A DNA stretch of 22,171 nt. It comes from a virus. The translations under genes and the position numbers were made by a program. The DNA is taken from positions 1 to 22,171 of IMG/VR virus record IMGVR_UViG_3300008954_002089. The stretch is one strand, 5' to 3'. The stretch's first letter is position 1. Each line of letters begins with the position of its first letter. Of the stretch, positions 7,647-13,209 are shown piece by piece. The notes under the pieces were generated by a model. That model saw nothing but the letters and a program-made list of their open reading frames with translations. It was not told the origin of the DNA and did no database searches.

Positions 7647-8607
7647 AAGTGTACGTCCTGGTGTTAGATTGGGAGGGGTAACTATCCGTCGGGTAACTGG
7701 TTTCAATGCCAAGTTCATCAACGACAACAAGGTAGGGCCTGGTGCGGTCCTCAAGATTACAAGGAGTGGAGATGTTATCCCGCATATTTTGGAGGTTGTT
7801 GCTCCTAGCCGCAAGGCAGGATTACCGGAAGACGGTAACTTTGAATGGACTTCCTCTGGTGTCGATATACGCGCCACGGGGGACACCGACGAACAGTTGG
7901 TAAAACAAATTGCTTGGTTTTTTAAGGCCATTGAAGTCGAAAACTTTGCTCAAGGTACAATCCAACGGTTGGCTACTCATGGAATCGACTCCATCGAAGC
8001 CGTTATCCGAGCCACGAAAAAAGACTTGATGGCGGTTCCTGGCATCCAGGATAAAACGGCCACCACCATCGTCACCGGGATTAAGAAAGCTTTGAATCCA
8101 GTGTCTCTGCCCGTATTGATGGCGGCTTCTGGGGTATTCGGTCCTGGCTTTGGTGTACGGCAGTTAACACCACTGGTTGAGAAATACCCGCAGATCATGG
8201 ATCTTAACAGACCTAACCCTCGGGACTTGGAGCATATGGCCCTGTCTGTATCTGGGTTCAGCAGTAAGCGTGCCAAGCAGTTTGCCCAAGGATTTCCCAA
8301 ATTCCAGGCCTTCGTAAAACCCATCAAACGCCTGATTACCATTGAAACACTAGGTCCTGTGGCTCCTCCAGAGGGTGACAAGATGTCGGGTGAGATTGTG
8401 GTGTTTACCGGCTTCAGGGATAAAGACTTACAAGAACAAATCGAACGTGAGGGCGGTACTATCGCCAGCGGCATCTCCAGGAAAGTGACAGTCCTGGTGA
8501 TGAAACTTAAAGGTACTGGCAGTTCCAAGGAGCGGAAAGCGGTTAACCTTGGCATCAAGATCATGACTAGGGAAGAGCTGGTTGAGACGTTCAACCTAGA
8601 AAAATGA
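7639..8607 (+). CDS. ligA: NAD+-dependent DNA ligase, C-terminal fragment (rest of OB fold, helix-hairpin-helix, BRCT)
   Basis: A 322-aa fragment continuing the ligase. VRLGGVTI (9-16) and RSGDVIPHILEVV (42-54) finish the OB fold. A HhH region includes VPGIQDKTATTI (133-144) and GVFGPGFGVRQL (165-176). A BRCT domain occupies about 250-320 (GEIVVFTGF, EREGGTIASGISRKVTVLVM). It has its own start and a Shine-Dalgarno sequence (AAAGGG, 8 bases before ATG 7639) supplied by the end of the endonuclease gene. The first eight residues (MAKSVRPG) have no counterpart in LigA and are probably acquired or intron-derived. The fragment contains no cysteine, so the four-Cys zinc finger normally between OB fold and HhH is absent. 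It must work with the 5626-6609 product, either as a two-chain enzyme or after RNA splicing. Confidence 0.92.
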   Translation: MAKSVRPGVRLGGVTIRRVTGFNAKFINDNKVGPGAVLKITRSGDVIPHILEVVAPSRKAGLPEDGNFEWTSSGVDIRATGDTDEQLVKQIAWFFKAIEVENFAQGTIQRLATHGIDSIEAVIRATKKDLMAVPGIQDKTATTIVTGIKKALNPVSLPVLMAASGVFGPGFGVRQLTPLVEKYPQIMDLNRPNPRDLEHMALSVSGFSSKRAKQFAQGFPKFQAFVKPIKRLITIETLGPVAPPEGDKMSGEIVVFTGFRDKDLQEQIEREGGTIASGISRKVTVLVMKLKGTGSSKERKAVNLGIKIMTREELVETFNLEK

Positions 8608-8723
8608 AAGATCCAAGGGGCCCTCACTGGAAGGAAGAGCTGTTCTTTATGGGATTACTGTATATAGTAGGTGGTGCGATGTTTTTTGCATGGGTAAAAA
8701 TGAGGCTGTTGCTGGGAATGTGA
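8604..8723 (+). CDS. Small single-pass membrane peptide (39 aa)
   Basis: A 39-codon ORF starts at ATG overlapping the ligase stop (ATGA, 8604-8607), the linkage used throughout this genome. A short charged N-terminus (MKDPRGPHWKEE) is followed by one hydrophobic helix, about residues 13-30 (LFFMGLLYIVGGAMFFAW), and a short basic tail (VKMRLLLGM). This reads as a small inner-membrane protein. It lies just upstream of another small membrane protein. Such peptides can be holin-like or host-envelope effectors, but no family is recognisable and no endolysin lies nearby, so no lysis role is claimed. Confidence 0.55.
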   Translation: MKDPRGPHWKEELFFMGLLYIVGGAMFFAWVKMRLLLGM

Positions 8724-8752
8724 ATGGTGGACCCATCAATTGGAGGCCCGCC

Positions 8753-8950
8753 ATGTTTGATTTTATTCCGCCCCTCGACCTTGTTTCGGCACTCATCATT
8801 ATTGGAATGCCGGCTTTAACCATTGGTTTTATCAGCGGCGTCTTGAGCTGTAACGTATCTTGGCGTCAACTTTTCAAAAAGGGAGGTCTCAATGGACCCA
8901 CACAAAGAAGCATTGGCCCGGCTGCGTCAGGCCTGGAGTGCTGCCAATGA
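8753..8950 (+). CDS. Small membrane protein (65 aa)
   Basis: The frame is open from ATG 8690, but the start at 8753 is chosen because GGAGG lies 6 bases upstream and gives a compact protein. MFDFIPPLD is followed by a hydrophobic helix of about 22 residues (LVSALIIIGMPALTIGFISG) and a basic cytoplasm-like segment (WRQLFKKGG). The last 20 residues overlap the next tag-B peptide gene by 59 bases, more than any other overlap here, and they do not look well conserved. The true C-terminus may therefore differ, or the reading frame may have drifted. Function unknown. Confidence 0.5.
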   Translation: MFDFIPPLDLVSALIIIGMPALTIGFISGVLSCNVSWRQLFKKGGLNGPTQRSIGPAASGLECCQ

Positions 8951-8999
8951 TATGGCGGTACGTAATCACGAACGTAAAACCACTCAAGTTAAGGAGTAA
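8892..8999 (+). CDS. 35-aa tag-B peptide
   Basis: A 35-codon ORF with a strong ribosome site (GGGAGG, about 5 bases before ATG). Its N-terminus MDPHKEALARLRQAW is a textbook member of the tag-B family. The remaining 20 residues are short and polar (AANDMAVRNHERK in outline). It is therefore almost the tag alone, which makes it the minimal natural example of the motif in this window. The end of the gene also supplies AAGGAG for the next start at 9005. The tag match and the ribosome site make it likely to be real despite its size. Confidence 0.6.
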   Translation: MDPHKEALARLRQAWSAANDMAVRNHERKTTQVKE

Positions 9000-9004
9000 A
9001 GCAG

Positions 9005-9178
9005 ATGCCCACCGTCACTGCCCTGAAGCCCAAGCGGAAGCCTGAGAAAAATCCGGCCAAGAAGAAGGCCCGCCAGAAGTACTACCAAAAGAACAAGGCC
9101 AAGATCCAGAAGCAGCAGCAACAGTACCGCAAGAAGAACAAGAAAAAGATTGCTGTGCGGCGTGCCAAGAGGAAATAA
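9005..9178 (+). CDS. 57-aa lysine-rich, highly basic protein
   Basis: AAGGAG lies 8 bases upstream of ATG. The protein is dominated by Lys and Arg with only one acidic residue (a single Glu), plus Gln and Tyr in a quasi-repeat: YYQKNKAKIQ then QYRKKNKKKI about 12 residues later. It has no hydrophobic core, so it is probably an extended or coiled helix that binds nucleic acid or another polyanion. Similar Y-x-K-N-K-x-K-I repeats occur as N-terminal extensions of some phage HNH proteins, but no nuclease follows here. Possible roles are DNA condensation, a packaged internal protein, or an RNA-binding modulator. None is proven. Confidence 0.65.
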   Translation: MPTVTALKPKRKPEKNPAKKKARQKYYQKNKAKIQKQQQQYRKKNKKKIAVRRAKRK

Positions 9179-9180
9179 CC

Positions 9181-9427
9181 ATGAACATCCACCAACAGGC
9201 GTTGGCTCGCCTTCAGGAAACAGCAGGCGACTTCCTACGAACATACACGCAATGAACTCCAAATCCCTGAAGACCTGGTGTTCTTCGAACAACTGTTGTT
9301 TACGCCGCTCCCTGACGGTGACCGGAAGAAAGCCAAAGCTTTCTGGTCCTTGCTCCGCCGTAAAGGCCAATATTCCGATTCCATGCGTGATATGAAGGGT
9401 AAGGGTAATGCCTTGTTCCAAGCCTGA
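9181..9427 (+). pseudogene. Tag-B gene with an apparent +1 frameshift (programmed or lesion)
   Basis: ATG 9181 starts MNIHQQALARLQETAGD, almost identical to the protein starting at 10434 (MNTHQQALARLKETAED), but this frame ends at TGA 9253-9255 after 24 residues. The +1 frame (phase of 9182) is open from 9185 to a TGA at 9425-9427. It encodes a coherent protein-like continuation (YEHTRNELQIPEDLVFF, then KKAKAFWSLLRRKGQ and an end at ALFQA). The +1 frame has no suitable start codon of its own near its beginning. A shift between about 9225 and 9255 would give a protein of roughly 80 aa. Programmed frameshifting, a real one-base indel and a sequencing error are all possible. No classic slippery heptamer is obvious. 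Confidence 0.55.
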
Positions 9428-9430
9428 TTT

Positions 9431-10135
9431 ATGAAATCCCTACGGGTTGTCCTGCTTCCACGTATTCCAGTAATACACCGCGGCCAAGTTTGTGCCATGG
9501 TGCCTAGCAAGGGCCTGAGGTTTCAGGCCCTAGCCCGGCTCTCCTTGTCGAGTTTGCGAAAGGTCCTAAGCATACAGACGTTCCCTACTTACCAAGTGAG
9601 GACCGAAGAGATTCCGCCTGGAGAGTCGGGTTCCAATAAGCCGCTGGAGATGAAGAGTGCATACAACCTAGATGGGGATTATATAGGGGATCCCGAGTTC
9701 GCTGCCTCTTTGGCAAAACGAGGAATCGTACCCGAACTGTCAGCACCCGACCACAATGTCTGCTCTGTTGGATACTGTGAGGCCAAACAAAAGTGGTATG
9801 GGTGGAGTCACCGCGCCATGTATGGGTTTGGAGTCGGCTCCAAAGTCAAGAAAGGTGATTGTGCTTTTCACCCTTCCGACCCACAGGAATTCCTCGAGGA
9901 CGTTGAGGCATGGTACTCAGATGACATGTACCAGAACAAAGAGATCACTCTCCACGAGGACGGTGACAGTGTAAACATCCATGTATCCTATGAAATTTGG
10001 CCAAAAGGTGATGAAAGTCAGGCCATCTATACAGACCATGTTGAGCAGTTTAACAGAGGGCGTGGGGAGTGGCAGGCGGAAACGATGGATGACGCGAAGC
10101 AGATGGCAATAGACTTCGCAAGTGGAGTATCATAG
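9431..10135 (+). CDS. Conserved-looking phage protein of unknown function with an unusual double-tag N-terminus
   Basis: A 234-aa protein. From about residue 75 it has a compact domain with NVCSVGYCEAKQKWYGWSH followed by a Gly-rich YGFGVGSKVKKGDC stretch, a pattern I associate with hypothetical proteins common in large phages. The C-terminal 60 residues are acidic and helical. Ahead of this lies an extension of about 74 residues starting MKSLRVVLLPR (tag A) and also containing RFQALARLSLSSL (tag-B-like) at about 30-42. An alternative start at the internal Met before KSAYNLDG (about 9651) would give only the recognisable domain. The gene begins 3 bases after the frameshifted gene and lacks a clear ribosome site, so translation may depend on coupling. 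Function unknown. Confidence 0.75.
   Translation: MKSLRVVLLPRIPVIHRGQVCAMVPSKGLRFQALARLSLSSLRKVLSIQTFPTYQVRTEEIPPGESGSNKPLEMKSAYNLDGDYIGDPEFAASLAKRGIVPELSAPDHNVCSVGYCEAKQKWYGWSHRAMYGFGVGSKVKKGDCAFHPSDPQEFLEDVEAWYSDDMYQNKEITLHEDGDSVNIHVSYEIWPKGDESQAIYTDHVEQFNRGRGEWQAETMDDAKQMAIDFASGVS
9510..9531 (+). other. Strong hairpin inside the N-terminal part of the 9431 gene
   Basis: AGGGCCTG and CAGGCCCT form a perfect 8-base-pair GC-rich stem around a 6-base loop (AGGTTT). No U-tract follows, so it is not a typical intrinsic terminator. It lies within the N-terminal extension of the 9431 ORF, ahead of the possible internal start, and could affect mRNA stability or start choice. Chance is not excluded. 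Confidence 0.35.
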
Positions 10136-10431
10136 TGGAACAGGAGTGCAAAATACACTCGGATAGTAAGGAAGTGGTGTTTGTACCACCCAGTACCTTC
10201 CAATTTGAATGTCATGGTATGTTTCGGAAGGCTATGGACCAGGTTAAACCCGACCAGAATCTTGTGGTTGACCTAAGACATGCCAGGTACATTGATAGTG
10301 CTGCCCTTGGTATTCTGTTAATAGCCAACGAAAAGCTAGGACCCAAGCGTGTAGTATTACGTCACGCACGTCCTGGCGTCCGTAGAATACTGGAAGTAGC
10401 CAACTTTCAAAAACTTTTCAAGATGGAGTGA
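10135..10431 (+). CDS. STAS-domain protein, anti-sigma-factor-antagonist type
   Basis: A 98-aa single-domain protein starting at GTG that overlaps the previous stop (TAGTG). The hallmark is NLVVDLRHARYIDSAALG (42-59): a hydrophobic strand ending in Asp, then the loop with D-S-x-x-L-G whose Ser55 matches the serine phosphorylated in SpoIIAA/RsbV/HsbA-type proteins. GVRRILEVANFQKLF (81-95) matches the family's C-terminal helix. Length is normal for a stand-alone STAS domain. In bacteria such proteins bind a kinase/anti-sigma partner and free a sigma factor in partner switching. No kinase, phosphatase or sigma gene is visible nearby, so the phage protein may act on a host partner-switching circuit (inference). 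It is followed directly by a tag-B gene. Confidence 0.85.
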   Translation: MEQECKIHSDSKEVVFVPPSTFQFECHGMFRKAMDQVKPDQNLVVDLRHARYIDSAALGILLIANEKLGPKRVVLRHARPGVRRILEVANFQKLFKME

Positions 10432-10433
10432 CC

Positions 10434-10796
10434 ATGAACACCCACCAACAGGCACTGGCTCGTCTTAAAGAAACAGCCGAGGATGAACCTTGGGGCGAAC
10501 CTTACGAGGTGATGGTGGAACAACTGGTGGCCAATGGTTTCAAGATCGGGCCCAAGGTTACCGGTACTATGGATACCTACAAGCTCCTACGTTTTGCTGG
10601 TGAGGGTGCTCTCAAAAAGGCGATGAGGGCCGCCAAGTGGAAACCCACTCCTGACGAGGACACGGACTTCCCGGATGTTAATATGGGGAATGGTCCAGAA
10701 TATTATATTGTTCCGCCAACCTTTGGGAAGTCCGGGGAATACAACGGTATCGTGCTGTCTCCGCACTCAAAGACCATCTATGTGGGACCAATGTAA
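10434..10796 (+). CDS. Unknown tag-B protein (120 aa)
   Basis: The frame also has a GTG at 10428, but ATG 10434 is preferred. It has GGAG 5 bases upstream and gives the exact tag N-terminus MNTHQQALARLKETAED. The body contains a helix (YEVMVEQLVANGF), a Lys-rich stretch (GALKKAMRAAKWK) and a C-terminal beta-like region (EYYIVPPTFG, GIVLSPHSKTIYVGP). The tag is nearly identical to that of the frameshifted gene at 9181, yet the remainders differ. The codons in the two tags differ at third positions, which shows selection on the peptide. Function unknown. About 160 mostly non-coding bases follow. Confidence 0.8.
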   Translation: MNTHQQALARLKETAEDEPWGEPYEVMVEQLVANGFKIGPKVTGTMDTYKLLRFAGEGALKKAMRAAKWKPTPDEDTDFPDVNMGNGPEYYIVPPTFGKSGEYNGIVLSPHSKTIYVGPM

Positions 10797-10958
10797 ATTA
10801 TTTATGAGATTTGAGACTGGGTTTGTAACAATGGGATTTCGTGTGGGTTACCTGTTTCCGGGTACCAGTGTAGTTGTGGCCGTCAGGACACGGGCATAAA
10901 CTATCTCTCTGATTGGTAAGGGTCCAACACATCCTGAATAATAACTCCAGGGAGCCTA
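10797..10958 (+). other. 162-base gap with no confident gene
   Basis: The gap holds a 31-codon ORF (ATG 10804 to TAA 10899) with no ribosome site, judged doubtful, plus short GC-rich inverted segments but no convincing terminator. A near-match to the promoter octamer (TGTAAATT) sits at the 10434 gene stop. GGGAG just before 10959 serves the next gene. No tRNA-like cloverleaf or T-arm sequence was seen. Confidence 0.4.
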
Positions 10959-11606
10959 ATGACAGTCAGGCGTAATCAATATGCCCAACGTCGGGATGTG
11001 GCTCTATCACATGTTAAGTCGCAGCGGTTAAAAAAATCGCGGGCGGGCAAGGTCTCTTCCTCTCATAAAGAGGGGAGGCCCCCGTCTAGCGGCTTGACCA
11101 AGAAACAGCGTCAACAAGCACGTCGTTTGAAGAACCTGCGTTCTTTGTTTAAGGATGACGTAACAGAAATCGCATCCCTACTGGAAGACCAGCAGACAGA
11201 GAGCGCGGTCAATCGGTTTCAGCGTACTATGTTGAAGTCCCTGATGGACCTGATACCCATAGCAGAAGACAAGTACAGGCAGGAGGGTTCAGAGAGGGCT
11301 GCCTATGCCTTAAACAGTCTGGTTTCCCAAGCAAGGGAGCTAATTGCAGACATGCAGGCAGAGAGGGATGGTAGGCAACTGGCTCTGCAACTGTCATCGG
11401 AAATAATCGATCCCGCCTTTATCGGTATCGCGCAGGTGGTGATTGATAGCTTACACAATCTCAAGAGATCATTGGAAACCTATGTGCCAGAGCACAGGCA
11501 TCCTCAATTGAACAATTTGGCGCGTGAGAGTGCCGGTACGATTGCTCGATACATTGAGTCACAGCGAGGGCACATAAAGGAAAAGATGGTCGAATCAATG
11601 GAGTAA
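10959..11606 (+). CDS. Unknown helical protein with basic N-terminus (215 aa)
   Basis: Starts at ATG with GGGAG 5 bases upstream. The first 60 residues are strongly basic (SQRLKKSRAGK, TKKQRQQARRLKNLR) and probably disordered or nucleic-acid-binding. The remaining 150 residues are almost entirely helical with heptad-like Leu/Ile spacing (LKSLMDLIPIAEDKY, AAYALNSLVSQARELIADMQAE, GIAQVVIDSLHNLKRSL). There are no catalytic motifs. The layout, a basic arm followed by a helical bundle, would suit a DNA-bound structural or scaffold-type protein, but no family is recognised. Confidence 0.82.
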   Translation: MTVRRNQYAQRRDVALSHVKSQRLKKSRAGKVSSSHKEGRPPSSGLTKKQRQQARRLKNLRSLFKDDVTEIASLLEDQQTESAVNRFQRTMLKSLMDLIPIAEDKYRQEGSERAAYALNSLVSQARELIADMQAERDGRQLALQLSSEIIDPAFIGIAQVVIDSLHNLKRSLETYVPEHRHPQLNNLARESAGTIARYIESQRGHIKEKMVESME

Positions 11607-11611
11607 ACGGT

Positions 11612-11656
11612 ATGGATGGATACCTCGGGTGCCTACCTTGGTGGTTACAAGGATGA
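11612..11656 (+). CDS. Possible 14-aa leader peptide coupled to the HNH gene
   Basis: ATG 11612 has GGAG 8 bases upstream and encodes a 14-residue peptide (MDGYLGCLPWWLQG). Its TGA overlaps the ATG at 11653 as ATGA. The HNH start itself has only a weak site, so translation of this peptide could deliver ribosomes to it. The two adjacent Trp codons are notable. The evidence is positional only. Confidence 0.25.
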   Translation: MDGYLGCLPWWLQG

Positions 11657-11934
11657 CACGCTTTTATCGTAAATCCGGTGGGGTGACCCGTATCCAACGT
11701 CCTGGGTATGGGTCCCAGTGGGCCCAGTTATCAGCCCGTGTTCGTGAACGAGATAACCACACTTGTCGGTCATGTGGTGAGACCGCGTCAGCCCGTAAGG
11801 CGCGAGGTGGGAAGTTAGAAGCCCACCATATTCGCCCAAAGTCTAGGGGAGGTTCCGATTCCATGAGTAACTTGATGGCCGTGTGTGATCGGTGCCACGT
11901 CCGTAAACACAAACACATGAGAGGCTCACGGTGA
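11653..11934 (+). CDS. HNH endonuclease
   Basis: A 93-aa protein (a GTG start at 11629 would add 8 residues). It has the compact HNH layout: QWAQLSARVRERDNHTC, a first CRSCG knuckle, LEAHHIRPKSRGGSDS with the catalytic His pair, the Asn in SNLMAVC, and a second knuckle with CDRCH. All expected metal-binding and catalytic residues appear intact. In phages such small HNH proteins are either mobile homing nucleases or terminase-associated nickases. No terminase gene is near, so a mobile or free-standing role is more likely. The stop overlaps the next gene (GTGA). Confidence 0.88.
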   Translation: MTRFYRKSGGVTRIQRPGYGSQWAQLSARVRERDNHTCRSCGETASARKARGGKLEAHHIRPKSRGGSDSMSNLMAVCDRCHVRKHKHMRGSR

Positions 11935-12326
11935 AGGAGTTGGCGGTAAAGGTTCCTACATACACCGCAGAGATGGAGCGGTGGTTTGAGCATCGGACGG
12001 CCCGACACATTAAGTTAGTACAACGGGCTGGCACCTCTTTGTTCAGGTTCTTTGCTGATCCAGAGGACCTTACGTTGTTCAAGCAGCGTCTGAAGGGCCA
12101 TGATCGTACCAAGTATGGCCCTCAAGAGCGGGTGCCCTACATCTTCATTTCCTGGTGGTATAAGCACAAGGACACCCCTACACCTTATGAGTACCCTCCT
12201 GGGATTGAAGCCTGGACTCATCGTGCTTCTGAGCACCATGTGCGGATGAACTTACACCACCCCGAGGCCCATGGAGCGGACGACAGGATGCAAGATGTGG
12301 ATTTGGTGGACATGGTTGCAGACTGA
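11931..12326 (+). CDS. DUF5662-like protein, ends at a TGA replacing an expected Trp
   Basis: A 131-aa product starting at GTG over the HNH stop. It shows the DUF5662-type pattern: a helix starting WFEHRTARHIKLVQRAG, then GHDRTKYGPQERVPY with HDxTK, a Tyr/Trp-rich helix, HHVRMNLHHPEAHG and a final DVDLVDMVAD. The His/Asp arrangement suggests a metal-binding, HD-like helical fold, but no activity is established for the family as far as I know. Relatives continue as M-V-A-D-W followed by a helix. Here the codon after Asp is TGA (12324-12326), and the same frame then continues with the expected C-terminus (see 12333-12455). The first residues (MKELAVKVP) fit tag A. The TGA may be a mutation, a readthrough site or a sequence error. 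Confidence 0.8.
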   Translation: MKELAVKVPTYTAEMERWFEHRTARHIKLVQRAGTSLFRFFADPEDLTLFKQRLKGHDRTKYGPQERVPYIFISWWYKHKDTPTPYEYPPGIEAWTHRASEHHVRMNLHHPEAHGADDRMQDVDLVDMVAD

Positions 12327-12332
12327 GGTGGC

Positions 12333-12455
12333 ATGTCCCTGGAATTAGGAACCTCCTTAAGGGAATGGGCTGCCAAAGATATACCAAATTATTCTTTTAC
12401 CACTCAACAGGTCCAAACCATCTGGGACCTCGTAGACATGACAGGTATTAAGTGA
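12333..12455 (+). CDS. C-terminal segment of the DUF5662-like protein, in frame after TGA
   Basis: A 40-aa segment beginning at ATG 12333 in the same frame as the upstream gene, two codons beyond its TGA. MSLELGTSLREWAAKDI then an IWDLVDM helix matches how I recall DUF5662 proteins ending (A-M-S-x-E-x-G-T-S followed by E-W-A). GAGGTGG just upstream could allow reinitiation, giving a two-chain product. UGA readthrough as Trp would give a continuous protein of about 174 aa. It is unlikely to be an independent gene by origin. Confidence 0.6.
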   Translation: MSLELGTSLREWAAKDIPNYSFTTQQVQTIWDLVDMTGIK

Positions 12456-12462
12456 GGGCCCT

Positions 12463-13203
12463 ATGAAAGAACTTACACACATTGAGGAGGGTTCGGTTAA
12501 CCTCCAGTCTCTTGGGGTAGCAGCACGCCACCATGGTAAACGTCCTACCAAATCTGCTTATCCTCCACGGTTTAACCCTGATGCCCGGAAAATCTGGGAC
12601 AAGATGATGGCGTCCAAGGAGTTCTTGGGGATGATGGGGGCCCTGGGAACACCCGAAAGCCAATGGCGGATGGCGCTCTCCGAGTTCATGAAACGGGCAC
12701 GGAACGCCAATGTGGTGGCTGTTCAGGATACCTCAGGGGCATCGGCCAACAAACGTATTGAGAACTACCTTGGCAACGGTCGGCGTAAACTGGTGGCGGC
12801 TCTGGATAAAACAGGGCTCCTGTCAACGGCTCGCTTGATGAAACCTCATCGGTTGGTTGCTCAACGAAACTCTGGGTTCCTGATCACCAGCTCTGCCGAA
12901 TTGAAGGTCCCTACTCTATCGGCGTACGGGGACCTGGTGAAACAGTTATCTGGTCATGGGTTCACAATGCCCAGGGGAGGGTCCCTCCAGCGTCAGGTCT
13001 GCCCTGGGGTACGTGTACAGCTCAATCGTCGTCCAACCCTGTCCTACACCGTGGAGGTCCACCAGGACCCGGTTATTCGGGTAAGGGGTAATGGGGTAGT
13101 GTCAAAGAAGCAGTTCCTATCCTTTGTTGAACGGCGCCTTTGGTTGCCAGTTGTGAGGGCGAACCGCTTCAAGACCCTCAAAAACCCCAAGAGTTTATTC
13201 TGA
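12463..13203 (+). CDS. Unknown protein (246 aa), tag-A-like start
   Basis: ATG 12463 has GAGGG just upstream. The N-terminus MKELTHIEEG resembles tag A in its first four residues. The protein is basic, with a helical N-terminal half (ARKIWDKMMASKEFLGMMGAL, WRMALSEFMKRARNAN) and a more beta-like C-terminal half (SGFLITSSAELKVP, LSYTVEVHQDPVIRVRGNG), and ends with a basic segment (RRLWLPVVRANRFKTLKNPK). No family or catalytic motif is recognised. The basic charge would allow nucleic-acid binding. It is the last gene before a hairpin and the second putative promoter. Confidence 0.82.
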   Translation: MKELTHIEEGSVNLQSLGVAARHHGKRPTKSAYPPRFNPDARKIWDKMMASKEFLGMMGALGTPESQWRMALSEFMKRARNANVVAVQDTSGASANKRIENYLGNGRRKLVAALDKTGLLSTARLMKPHRLVAQRNSGFLITSSAELKVPTLSAYGDLVKQLSGHGFTMPRGGSLQRQVCPGVRVQLNRRPTLSYTVEVHQDPVIRVRGNGVVSKKQFLSFVERRLWLPVVRANRFKTLKNPKSLF

Positions 13204-13209
13204 ACCACA

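Noticed and set aside
6604-7660. Group I intron in the ligase
   Set aside because: Not excluded, but the overlaps leave no room outside the endonuclease ORF, and I found no splice junction restoring the expected EPV-x-[VL]-G-G codons with the canonical U/G ends.
8604-8950. Holin/spanin lysis cassette
   Set aside because: Membrane helices alone are not sufficient; there is no endolysin, signal-arrest helix or lipobox nearby.
8860-9045. 61-codon + strand ORF over the micro-gene cluster
   Set aside because: Competes with the 8892 and 9005 genes, which have strong ribosome sites and meaningful products.
10804-10899. 31-codon ORF in the gap before the 10959 gene
   Set aside because: No ribosome site, no tag and no recognisable feature; left as doubtful.
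10797-10958. Possible tRNA in the gap
   Set aside because: No acceptor-stem pairing or GTTCRANNC T-arm sequence found.
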